A DNA stretch of 20,795 bases from positions 1 through 20,795 of the forward strand of contig JAFOCY010000168.1 in NCBI GenBank assembly GCA_017380995.1, read 5' to 3'. Both the position numbers and the translations under genes were made by a program. Position 1 is the first letter of the stretch, and each line of letters starts with the position of its first letter. Under the pieces are notes generated by a model. That model saw nothing but the letters and a program-made list of their open reading frames with translations. It did no database searches and had not been told where the DNA came from. This DNA is from Oscillibacter sp. GTDB taxonomy: Bacteria > Bacillota > Clostridia > Oscillospirales > Oscillospiraceae. Shown one piece after another: positions 12,992 through 20,795 of the stretch.

Positions 12992-14524
12992 TCAGTGTGT
13001 GCCGCCGGTGATGGGGGGAGGGCACTCGGTCAGCTCTTTTTGCATGGTGTTCCAAAAGTCTTGATTTTGAATCATGTCCAGGAACGCATCCACTACCTGG
13101 GCGTCCAGCTGGGTACCCTTGTAACGGTTCAGTTCCTCCATGGCGCGCTGGACCGTCAGCGCTTTGCGGTACTGGCGGTCGGAGGTCATGGCGTCAAAGG
13201 TGTCCACAACGGCTACGATGCGGGCTTCCTCCGGGATCTGCTCTCCCCGCAGGCCATTGGGATAGCCGGAGCCGTCAATGCGCTCATGGTGGTTCAAAAT
13301 GGCGGGGAGAACGGGGCGGAAATGGCTGATGACAGACAGCAGCTCCACGCCGTTTTTGGGATGGGATTTGATGACCTGGTATTCCTCGTCGGTGAGCCGC
13401 TCCGGTTTGAGCAGGATCTCATCGGGAATGGAAAGCTTTCCCACATCATGGAAAAGACCGGCAAGGCGCACCTGCTCACAGTACTCCTCGCCCTTGCCCA
13501 TGCGGCGGGCCAGCTGGGCGGCATAATAGGAGACGCGGTCGGAGTGGCCTCTGGTATAGGTATCCTTGGCGTCTACGATCCGGCGCATGGTGCTGATCAT
13601 CTCCATGTAGCTGGTTTGGAGCTGATGATAGGCATCGTTGAGCTGGTGGTTTTTGACCTGGATCAGGTTGTGGAGGGCGCAGTTGGAAATAGCGGAAGAG
13701 GTCTGACGGGCAAATACCTCCAGCAGCTGCACCTGGTCATAGTGAGGCTCCTCCTTCAGCGTGATGGAAAGGAGGCCCAGAGACTGGCTGGCGTCCATAA
13801 TGGGAAGAAGGATCTGTTTTTCCCGGACAAGAGAGCTTTTTCCCTCCAGGGCAAGGAGCAGCTCCTCCACTTCCTGGGGCGTGGGGGCGGAACAGTCCTC
13901 ACCTACGGTACGGAAGGTGAACTGGCGGCCTTCAGCCTGAGGCACATAGGTTTGGTAATGGGAGCTGTCCAGGGCCAGCACCACGTTCAAACAGGGAAGG
14001 AGGGACGCGGCAGTATGAAGGATACTGTCGGTGATACGCTCCATGGAAGCCAGATGATAGATCTGGGGAAGGGAATCCACGATGGCGGAAAGGCCATCCT
14101 TGTAGCTGCGGATGGTGCGCATCTGGCGAATGGACTTGACGCAGGATTCCACCAGCAGCTCCAGCTGGTCGAAACGGTCACTTTTTTCGTAGTAACCCTG
14201 GATATCCAGCGCCCGGATGGTCTTGATGGGGGGCGCCATGCTTTTGTGGCCGGTGAGCAGAATGATGAACAGCTCTTTGTTGAACTGCCGGATCTGCTCC
14301 ACCACCTGGTCGCCGCAGATGGGGGACATCAAAAAGTCCAGCAGCAGGATGTCATAGTGTCCGTTTCGGATGCGCTCAATGGCGGCGTAGGGGTCGTTTT
14401 CCGTGTCCACCCGGTAACCGGAGCGCTGGAAATAGGCCTGAACGGTGGAAGTCATGATGGGGTCATCGTCCAGGGTGAGGATGGAGAACGCATTCTCATT
14501 TAGATTTTTTTTGTGCTGTCTCAT
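12992..14524 (-). CDS. Response regulator with REC, GAF-like and HD-GYP domains
   Basis: The 510-residue protein is a predicted cyclic-di-GMP phosphodiesterase controlled by phosphorylation. The REC domain (about 12-130) has the acidic pair D19-D21, phosphoacceptor D63 (ILLLDFLM), T91 and K114. A central region (about 140-285) looks GAF-like. The HD-GYP domain (about 312-490) has GHSDRVS, FHDVGKLSIP (H359-D360), HHERIDGSGYP (412-422) and VDTFDAMTSDRQYR; all catalytic and GYP residues are present. The gene starts 16 bases after the histidine kinase stop with GAGGT 9 bases upstream, so the two form a cognate pair. There is no DNA-binding domain: output is through c-di-GMP turnover or protein contact, not direct promoter control. 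Confidence 0.93.
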   Translation of the reverse strand: MRQHKKNLNENAFSILTLDDDPIMTSTVQAYFQRSGYRVDTENDPYAAIERIRNGHYDILLLDFLMSPICGDQVVEQIRQFNKELFIILLTGHKSMAPPIKTIRALDIQGYYEKSDRFDQLELLVESCVKSIRQMRTIRSYKDGLSAIVDSLPQIYHLASMERITDSILHTAASLLPCLNVVLALDSSHYQTYVPQAEGRQFTFRTVGEDCSAPTPQEVEELLLALEGKSSLVREKQILLPIMDASQSLGLLSITLKEEPHYDQVQLLEVFARQTSSAISNCALHNLIQVKNHQLNDAYHQLQTSYMEMISTMRRIVDAKDTYTRGHSDRVSYYAAQLARRMGKGEEYCEQVRLAGLFHDVGKLSIPDEILLKPERLTDEEYQVIKSHPKNGVELLSVISHFRPVLPAILNHHERIDGSGYPNGLRGEQIPEEARIVAVVDTFDAMTSDRQYRKALTVQRAMEELNRYKGTQLDAQVVDAFLDMIQNQDFWNTMQKELTECPPPITGGTH

Positions 14525-14540
14525 GGGCGATTACCTCAAT

Positions 14541-16424
14541 TCATAGATCGATTGACTGGGGGGCGTCGGAAAGGGTGGTTTCGGCGGAAGGGGGGAGGGG
14601 GATGGTCATGCCGAAGATGGCGCCGCCGCCGGGATTATCCTCGCACCACATGGTGCCGTTGAACTTACCGTGGACCACGGCGTTGGAGATATACAGGCCC
14701 AGGCCGGTGCCCTGGGCGCCCTTGCTGGTGGCCATCTCCCGGAACAGGCGGTGGCGGACCGAGGGGGGAATGCCGGGGCCGGTGTCCCGCACATAGATCT
14801 TGATGGATCCGTCTTCCTGCTCCACACCGATGGTGATGCAGCCGCCGCCCACCTGCTTTTGGGCGTAGATGGCGTTGGTCACAAGGTTGCCCAGCACCTG
14901 GACCAGGTTGTTGATATCGCCGTGGAGGGTGACGTTGGCGGGGTTTTTGTACTCGGTGGTCAGGGTGCAGCCGCTGCTGAGCAGCTCGTGGCGCATGAGG
15001 AGTGTAGTTCGTTTGATGAGCTCATCCACCGTGAAAAGGGAGGTGTTGGAGGCACTGACTGTAGTGGCCTGGCCCTTGATGGCGGTAATGATGTCCGACA
15101 TATAGGCGGTGGATTCCATGATCTTCTGGAACCAGTCCCGCATTTCTCCGTAGATCTCCCGGTAGTCATCCTGGTTCACATTGGGGTCATCCAGGCTATC
15201 CAGGCACTCATCGATCAGCGTATCCGCGGCGGAGATGCAGCCGGAAATGCCCATGATGGGGGTCTTCAGGTTGTGGGCAAGGCCGCCGATCATCTGGCCC
15301 AGGAAGGCGAAGCGTTCCTGCTCCATCATGCGGCTCTGGCTGTCCTGGAGCTGCTGCATACTCTTTTTCAGCTGGGTGATGTCCTTGAAGATGACCACAA
15401 AGCCGGCGGGCTTATCGTTGATGATGAGCTGGGAGACGTCCGTGACATAGTAGCTCTTCTGCACGGCGCCGTCGTGGTTGAGGACCACGCTCTGCTCATA
15501 GGAAATGGTGGCCTGGGCCTCGCGGCAGGCGTCCACAGCGGTCATAATGTTGTAGATGGCGGTCTTCTTGGAGATATCTTCCTCTTTCACGCAGTCCTTC
15601 AGATAGCGGTTTTCCATAATGCCGTACCGGGAGGCAAAGACCGCGGCGAAGGGCTTATTGTAGCTGATGATCAGACCGCTGGGGCTGAGGATGAGATAGC
15701 AGTCCGAGATCCAGTCCAGCACGTGCTGGGTAGCCACGGGAGTGATATCCAGAAGGTTCAGCCGGTAGATGGCGATGCCGTTGAAAAGAACCAGGAAGGA
15801 AAAACTCAGGGGGGTGGCGGCGATGGAGAAATTCAGCCCCGAGAAGGTGGAGAGAATGCTCACTAGGAAGGGGCAAAGGCCGCCGATGGCCAGCATACTG
15901 CACTGGCCGATATACAGCCGGCTGGGGTTGCGCCGTGCAAAGGTCACCAGCAGGATCATGCTGGCCACCACGCAGATATAGCCATTTGCGCCGCTGATGA
16001 AAACATAGGGACCAAACACGATCTCACTTCGGATCACGGAGAAGACCTGGTACTGCAAATGGTGCCAGTCGTTGGTGAGGCAGATGAGAAAGGCGAGGAC
16101 CGGGACGATAAACGGCAGGAAAAACCACTTGGGCGGCTTATCCGCGCTTTTGGTAAACGTGTAACAGATGAGCAGATAAAAGGGCGAGATGGCGGTGCCC
16201 AGGTAGGACAAGCTGTCCAGAAACTGCAGGATGTCCACGCGCTCGGGCGGCGTGATGAACATAAGCAGCATGATCACGGCCCAGAGGGAATAGTCCCACA
16301 TCAGGAACAGATACAGCCGGTGGAGAAGATAGCGGTGCTTGCGGCTGTAGAGGCTCCAGACGGAGAACATGACCACCACGATCAGGGAGAGCACAAAAAC
16401 GGCGGCGGAGAAAGCGGAGATCAT
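14541..16424 (-). CDS. Sensor histidine kinase with 7TM input region and PAS domain
   Basis: This 627-residue membrane kinase senses a signal and phosphorylates the downstream REC/HD-GYP protein. Seven hydrophobic helices fill residues 1 to about 222 (HisKA_7TM type). A PAS domain follows (about 231-350), ending in GFVVIFKDIT. The dimerisation/phosphoacceptor segment has GGLAHNLKTPI with His384. The ATP-binding domain has N517 (LVTNAIYAQ), DTGPGIP (547-553) and GTGLGLYIS (572-580). Its ATG overlaps the NRPS stop as ATGA, so the kinase is translationally coupled to the NRPS. This is an unusual place for a kinase and suggests that it senses the peptide product, its target, or a state tied to its synthesis (inference). 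Confidence 0.93.
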   Translation of the reverse strand: MISAFSAAVFVLSLIVVVMFSVWSLYSRKHRYLLHRLYLFLMWDYSLWAVIMLLMFITPPERVDILQFLDSLSYLGTAISPFYLLICYTFTKSADKPPKWFFLPFIVPVLAFLICLTNDWHHLQYQVFSVIRSEIVFGPYVFISGANGYICVVASMILLVTFARRNPSRLYIGQCSMLAIGGLCPFLVSILSTFSGLNFSIAATPLSFSFLVLFNGIAIYRLNLLDITPVATQHVLDWISDCYLILSPSGLIISYNKPFAAVFASRYGIMENRYLKDCVKEEDISKKTAIYNIMTAVDACREAQATISYEQSVVLNHDGAVQKSYYVTDVSQLIINDKPAGFVVIFKDITQLKKSMQQLQDSQSRMMEQERFAFLGQMIGGLAHNLKTPIMGISGCISAADTLIDECLDSLDDPNVNQDDYREIYGEMRDWFQKIMESTAYMSDIITAIKGQATTVSASNTSLFTVDELIKRTTLLMRHELLSSGCTLTTEYKNPANVTLHGDINNLVQVLGNLVTNAIYAQKQVGGGCITIGVEQEDGSIKIYVRDTGPGIPPSVRHRLFREMATSKGAQGTGLGLYISNAVVHGKFNGTMWCEDNPGGGAIFGMTIPLPPSAETTLSDAPQSIDL

Positions 16425-19400
16425 GCGTCATTTCCCACCTTTCTGATGCATTCGTCATCGGAGAAACGGAACATCCGCAGCAGCCGCTCCGGTCCCGGGA
16501 TGGGAGAAGAGAAGCCGGCGCGCTCCAGCTGCGCCATGGTAAGGGCATTGTCCACCGTTATGGTGGAGGGGGCGGTCTTGAGCTGCGTCCAGTAGTCCAG
16601 CAGGGGCGCGATGACCTGGCCGCTGAGGTCCGCCGGGACCTGGGAGATCAGGCGCTCGAACTCCCCGTCGGGAAGGACCTGCAGGTCGGGCGCAACGGTC
16701 CGGGCGCACTCCTCCGCGGTGGGAGGCGTGGGGCCTTGGAGATGATAGACAGTCAGGGGGCTGTTGCGCAGGGCAACGGCGGCTTCGGCGCACCAGTCCA
16801 CAGGGGTGAGCTCCGTGGGAGCCGCCGCCATAGAGGCGGGGATGGCGCCCAGGGCGTGGATGCCCCGCAGGGTAAGGTAGAAGGCGTTGGTCTGGGGGTT
16901 TTTCTGGAAGGTACCGTCCTGGGCCCGGCCCACCAGGCGGCCCAAACGGAAGACGCGGGCGGTCAGACCGTCCTGTACGGCCCGGAAGACTTCCTGCTCT
17001 GCCAGGAACTTGCTGCGCACGTACAGGTTCTGCTGCCAGTTCTGGCCGATATGGAAATCTTCCTCCGTGAAGACGGCGGCAGCGCCCGAATCCTCCAGGC
17101 GGCTGCCGGAGACGCTGGTGGTGGACATATGGTACAGCGGCGCGTTGGCGGCCCGGGCCAGCTTGATGAGCTCCCGGGTGCCGTCCAGATTGGCCCGCAG
17201 CAGCATGGTGCTGTCGGCGGCATAGTGGCGCACGTCGGCGGCGCAGTTCCAGATGCCGCTGATTTTGCCGGAAAGGGCCTGATACTCCAGGGGAGAAAGG
17301 CCAAGGCCGGGCTTACAGATATCGGCCTGAAGGACCTCCACCTGGCGGCCAAGACCCGCGGCCCAGCCGCTGCCAAAGTACCAGGAAAGGGTCTCCATCA
17401 GCCGCTCCCGGCTGCCGTCCCGCATGGTGCAGAGGACCTTCACCGCGCCGGAGTCCAGCAGGGCGCGGAGAATGTGGGAGCCCAGGAAGCCGGTGGCGCC
17501 GGTGAGAAGGACGGTCTTGATGGCCCGTTTCCTTCCAGGGGAGATGGCCAGCGCCGGGACAGTTCGGAGGTACTCGCTCAGGGGAGTGATGGCGGTGGGG
17601 AGTTCCACAGGCGCCGCGGGGGCGGGAGATGCGGAGGGCTTCCCGCCAAAGAGCTCCGCCTGGGCGGCGGCGGTGGGGGAATTATAGAACTGCGCCAGGG
17701 ACAGGGTAAGGCCGCTGTTATTGTAAAAGCTCAGAACGCTGAGGGCGCCAAGGGAGGTTCCGCCCTGCTCAAAGAAGGAGCGGTCCGCCGCCACATCCTG
17801 ACGGTTCAGAATCCTGCGCCACAGCTCCAGGATCCACTCCAAGGACCCGGCATCCTCCACAGGGGCGGCAGGAGCCGCTTCACAGGCGGGAGCGGCAGCT
17901 TTGTTCTCGCTGGTGGGGGCGGGCGGATCTCCTGCCTGGGCCATTTCCCGCAGCTCCCGCAGGGCGATCTTGCCGGTGGGGGTGCTGGGCAGGCTCTCCA
18001 TGGGGATCATCCGGGAGGGGATCATATAGGCGGGCAGCACCTCGCCGAGCTTGCGGCGGATCTCCTGCTCCTCCATCCCGCCGGGGGCGGGGACATAGTA
18101 AGTAAAGAGGGCCTTGGAGCCGTCCTCCCGGCCCACGCTTACCGTGGCGGCCTGGAGGGCGCAGCCCTGAGAGACAAACGCGCCGTTGATCTCGTCCAGC
18201 TCCACACGCTGGCCGTTCAGCTTCACCTGGGCGTCACGGCGGCCCAGGAAATCGTAGGAGCCGTCCAGACGCAGCCGGCCTACATCGCCGGTGCGGTACA
18301 TCCGCTCGCCGGGGAAGAAGGGGTCGGGAAGGAACGCGGACTCGGTGAGGTCGCTGCGGGAGATATAACCGTCGCTCAGGCATTCGCCGGCCAGATACAG
18401 CTCGCCCACAGCCGTGGGCAGGACGCTCTGGAGCTGCTCGTCCAGAACGTAGACGCGGTTATTGCGCATGGGCCAGCCAATGTTGATATGCTCGCGGTAA
18501 TCCGCCCGGCGGGCGGTATTGTAAACGGTGCCCTCAGTGGGGCCGTACAGGTTGATTTGGATGGCTTCGCCGGAAGCGGTCTGGGCCTGACGCAGCAGCG
18601 TCTCGGTCAGGACCTCGCCGGCGTAGATCATCAGCTCCAGCTTGGCGGAGGCGCGGCGGAAGGCCTCGTTGGAAAGCCACATCTGCACCCGGGAAGGGGT
18701 GGATTGGGTGATCTTCACGCCGTCACGCTCGATGAGCTCCGCCAGCTTCCAGGGGAGCATCATCTCATCCTCATCCGCCATCACGATGGGCTTGCCCATG
18801 CACAGGGGGATGTGGGCCTCGCTGTTATAGGTATCAAAGACCACGTTGGTGGAGCAGAGGATGGGACCTTCGGCCTGCTCCAAAATCTCCCGGAGACCGG
18901 AGGTGAGGTTGGCCAGGGAGCGCCAGTGCAGCATAACGCCCTTGGGCTGTCCGGTGGAGCCGGAGGTAAAGAGCACCTCGGCAAGGTCCGTATCCTTCAG
19001 CGGCACGGCCTGGAAGGTATCCGGGGCCTCACCGGAGACAGGGACGAGCTTGCAGGAAAGGTCCCCGGGCAGTTTGGGCTGGGTAGTCTCATCGCAGAGG
19101 ATGTGGGTGATGCCGGCAGTCTGGGCCATGTAGGAAAGACGCTGGGCGGGGAAATGCGCCAGCAGGGGAACGTAAGCCGCGCCCACCTTCCAGATGGCAA
19201 GAGCGGCCGCGATGAGGTCCGGGCTTCGGCGCAGGGCGATGCCCACACGGCAGCCGGCTTCGGCTCCGCTTTCCGCCAGGAGGTTTGCGAGCTGGCAGGC
19301 GCGCCGGTCCAGCTCCTGGCGGGTGGTAGTCTCCCCATGGAAGATGACGGCAGGGGCGCTGGGGTCCAGGGCCAGCTGCCGGGCAAACTGGGCGGGGATG

Positions 19401-20795
19401 GGCAGGTCCAGGAAGGGATAGACGGTGTTGTTGGGAATGTCGATGAGCTCCATCCGGTCCCGGACGGACAGGGCTTCCAGCCGGGAAAGGGGAACATCGG
19501 CGGAGCGGAGCATGGAAGCAACGATCGTCTCCAGGCACCGGCCGTAATAGGAGACCGTTTCCTCCAGGAACAGCCCCGTGGCGTATTCCAGCTGGAAGGC
19601 ATAGCAGCCTTCCTCCTTGAAAAGCTCCGCCCAAAGGTCCATCCGGGCGGTGTGGGTGGGCAGAGGAAGATACTCTACAGGCTTGCCGTCCAAGGTAAAC
19701 CCGGCGGCATCCACAGGCCGCTGGGAGAACAGCACCTGGAACAGGGGGCTTTGAGAAAGGGTCCGCTTCACCCCCAGGGCGGAGACGATCTCCTCCTGGC
19801 CGGTGTGCTGGTGGTCCAGCATCCCGTTGACCTCGGCGCGGACAGCGTCCAGATAAGCCTCCACCGTCACATCACGGCCGGGGCGCAGGCGCAGAGGCAG
19901 GGTATTGATGAAGGGACCGCACATCTCCCGGGTCTCCGGCAGGGTCCGGCCGGCGGCGGCAGCGCCCACAAGAAGGTCTTCCTTGCCGGAAAGGCGGGAC
20001 ATCAGCACGCCAAAGGCGGCCAGGAAGAACATGTAGGCGGAGACGCCCTTTTTGGCGCAGAACTCATCGCACTGGGCGCTGAGAGCGGCGGAAAGGGAGA
20101 AGGAAACGGTGTTTCCATGGAAGTCAAAGGCATTGTGAAAGTCTCCGGGAAGCTCCAAGGGCTCGGGCAGGTCGGCAAGATGCTGTTTCCAATACTCCAG
20201 AGAACCGGACTCCCCGACGCTCTGGGCGGTGTACCAGGCATAGTCCAGATAGGTCAGGGCCTGGGGGGCGGGGGCTTCCCCGCGGTAGAGGGCATCCAGC
20301 CGGGAGAGGAGGATGGGGGTGGTCAGGCCGTCACCGATGATATGGTGGACGTTCAGAAGCAGCACCCAGCGGTCCGCCTCCTCTTCCCAGAGGGCGGCGC
20401 GCAGCAGCGGCGCACGGTCCAGCTGGAAGGGGGCCAGGAGGTCTGCCGCTGCCTCCTCCAGCGTTACGTTCCTGAAAACAGGCAGCGCAAAGTCCGCCTC
20501 AGGCCGCACCCGGGCAAAAATGCCGTCGGACTCAGGGACGAAGGCGGTGCGAAGGAGGGGCTCCTGGGCAATCAGATCCCGGAAAGCCTGCTCCAAACGG
20601 TCAATATCAGGGATAAAGGACAGTCGGAAACCCCCGGCCATATGATAAGTCTTTCCGGTGGGGTCCAGGTGGGACTGGACGTAGATGCCCTGCTGAATGG
20701 GCGTGAGGGGCCAGCGCTCCTGAGCGGGAGCGCGCTGAAGACGCTGAATGGGGGCAAGAGACGCGCCGCCATCCTGGTCCAGCAGGGAGGCGAGG
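16421..20795 (-). CDS. Nonribosomal peptide synthetase, C-A-PCP-reductase module (5' partial)
   Basis: About 1,457 residues are in the window and the frame continues past the right edge; the ATG at 20641 is internal. In order: the end of a probable preceding carrier domain and linker (LASLLDQDGG); a condensation domain starting WPLTPIQQGIYVQ with HHIIGDG (20327-20347); an adenylation domain with LFTSGSTGQPKGVML, NLYGPTEGTV, YRTGDVG, GRRDAQVKLNGQRVELDE and PTGKIALREL; a carrier domain with FEQGGTSLGALS; and a thioester reductase with LLTGATGFLGSH, STTSVSG and YVRSKFLAEQ (NADPH loop and Tyr-Lys pair). The reductase releases the peptide as an aldehyde or alcohol instead of an acid. No thioesterase is present. 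My reading of the adenylation pocket (D, T, S, Q, I, A, L, V, Y) matches no amino acid I can assign. Acyl ligase, ACP and PPTase genes follow in the operon. Confidence 0.95.
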   Translation of the reverse strand, partial: LASLLDQDGGASLAPIQRLQRAPAQERWPLTPIQQGIYVQSHLDPTGKTYHMAGGFRLSFIPDIDRLEQAFRDLIAQEPLLRTAFVPESDGIFARVRPEADFALPVFRNVTLEEAAADLLAPFQLDRAPLLRAALWEEEADRWVLLLNVHHIIGDGLTTPILLSRLDALYRGEAPAPQALTYLDYAWYTAQSVGESGSLEYWKQHLADLPEPLELPGDFHNAFDFHGNTVSFSLSAALSAQCDEFCAKKGVSAYMFFLAAFGVLMSRLSGKEDLLVGAAAAGRTLPETREMCGPFINTLPLRLRPGRDVTVEAYLDAVRAEVNGMLDHQHTGQEEIVSALGVKRTLSQSPLFQVLFSQRPVDAAGFTLDGKPVEYLPLPTHTARMDLWAELFKEEGCYAFQLEYATGLFLEETVSYYGRCLETIVASMLRSADVPLSRLEALSVRDRMELIDIPNNTVYPFLDLPIPAQFARQLALDPSAPAVIFHGETTTRQELDRRACQLANLLAESGAEAGCRVGIALRRSPDLIAAALAIWKVGAAYVPLLAHFPAQRLSYMAQTAGITHILCDETTQPKLPGDLSCKLVPVSGEAPDTFQAVPLKDTDLAEVLFTSGSTGQPKGVMLHWRSLANLTSGLREILEQAEGPILCSTNVVFDTYNSEAHIPLCMGKPIVMADEDEMMLPWKLAELIERDGVKITQSTPSRVQMWLSNEAFRRASAKLELMIYAGEVLTETLLRQAQTASGEAIQINLYGPTEGTVYNTARRADYREHINIGWPMRNNRVYVLDEQLQSVLPTAVGELYLAGECLSDGYISRSDLTESAFLPDPFFPGERMYRTGDVGRLRLDGSYDFLGRRDAQVKLNGQRVELDEINGAFVSQGCALQAATVSVGREDGSKALFTYYVPAPGGMEEQEIRRKLGEVLPAYMIPSRMIPMESLPSTPTGKIALRELREMAQAGDPPAPTSENKAAAPACEAAPAAPVEDAGSLEWILELWRRILNRQDVAADRSFFEQGGTSLGALSVLSFYNNSGLTLSLAQFYNSPTAAAQAELFGGKPSASPAPAAPVELPTAITPLSEYLRTVPALAISPGRKRAIKTVLLTGATGFLGSHILRALLDSGAVKVLCTMRDGSRERLMETLSWYFGSGWAAGLGRQVEVLQADICKPGLGLSPLEYQALSGKISGIWNCAADVRHYAADSTMLLRANLDGTRELIKLARAANAPLYHMSTTSVSGSRLEDSGAAAVFTEEDFHIGQNWQQNLYVRSKFLAEQEVFRAVQDGLTARVFRLGRLVGRAQDGTFQKNPQTNAFYLTLRGIHALGAIPASMAAAPTELTPVDWCAEAAVALRNSPLTVYHLQGPTPPTAEECARTVAPDLQVLPDGEFERLISQVPADLSGQVIAPLLDYWTQLKTAPSTITVDNALTMAQLERAGFSSPIPGPERLLRMFRFSDDECIRKVGNDA

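Noticed and set aside
11308..13011. A 567-codon forward open frame antisense to the acyl ligase
   Set aside because: The reverse frame has all ANL-family motifs and a good ribosome site; the forward frame has none.
12992..16424. The two-component genes as an insertion separating an older NRPS operon
   Set aside because: There are no transposase genes or terminal repeats, and the junctions are tight, including a 4-base ATGA overlap with the NRPS.

Overview
The window reads as the chromosome of an anaerobic gut Firmicute of the Clostridia, most like the Oscillospiraceae/Ruminococcaceae. The basis is a bile-salt-hydrolase-type gene, an Rnf operon with its flavin transferase, HisKA_7TM and HD-GYP signalling proteins, strong AGGAGG ribosome sites, and GCC/GGC/CTG-rich codon use. 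The genus is an inference; no rRNA or other marker is present.

Layout. Positions 1-602 hold the 3' part of a choloylglycine/bile salt hydrolase gene cut by the window edge. Positions 655-874 hold a complete tRNA-Pro(UGG) unit with promoter, gene and terminator hairpin. About 870-1800 is a visibly AT-richer stretch with an orphan HsdR-N-like PD-(D/E)XK nuclease-domain gene, a doubtful micro-ORF and two terminators. Positions 1843-2193 carry a reverse-strand DUF4298 gene whose promoter lies inside a near-perfect inverted repeat.

From a strong promoter at 2275-2303 a forward operon runs to a terminator at about 10430: a lipoprotein with two copies of an unnamed domain, an ApbE flavin transferase, rnfC-D-G-E-A, a NusG-II domain protein and a Gx-transporter (heptaprenyl diphosphate synthase component I-like) membrane protein. 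This Rnf is unusual. No rnfB follows rnfA, and three of the four cysteines that hold the intramembrane [2Fe-2S] cluster between RnfA and RnfE are replaced. RnfC keeps its NADH/FMN region and both 4Fe-4S motifs. RnfD and the second FMN domain of the enlarged RnfG keep flavin attachment threonines. The likely picture is a modified NADH-linked, flavin-based electron route through the membrane, with the surface lipoprotein as a possible accessory or partner.

Two back-to-back hairpins (10390-10487) separate this operon from a convergent reverse-strand operon that runs from beyond the right edge to 10503. It encodes an NRPS (condensation, adenylation, carrier, terminal reductase; 5' end outside the window), a 7TM sensor histidine kinase, a REC/HD-GYP response regulator, an acyl-AMP/CoA ligase, a free-standing acyl carrier protein and an Sfp-type phosphopantetheinyl transferase. 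Together these look like a self-contained cluster for an acylated peptide released by reduction as an aldehyde or alcohol, with a two-component, c-di-GMP-linked module placed inside the biosynthetic operon. The two systems most worth follow-up are the RnfB-less, cysteine-depleted Rnf operon and this NRPS/two-component operon.
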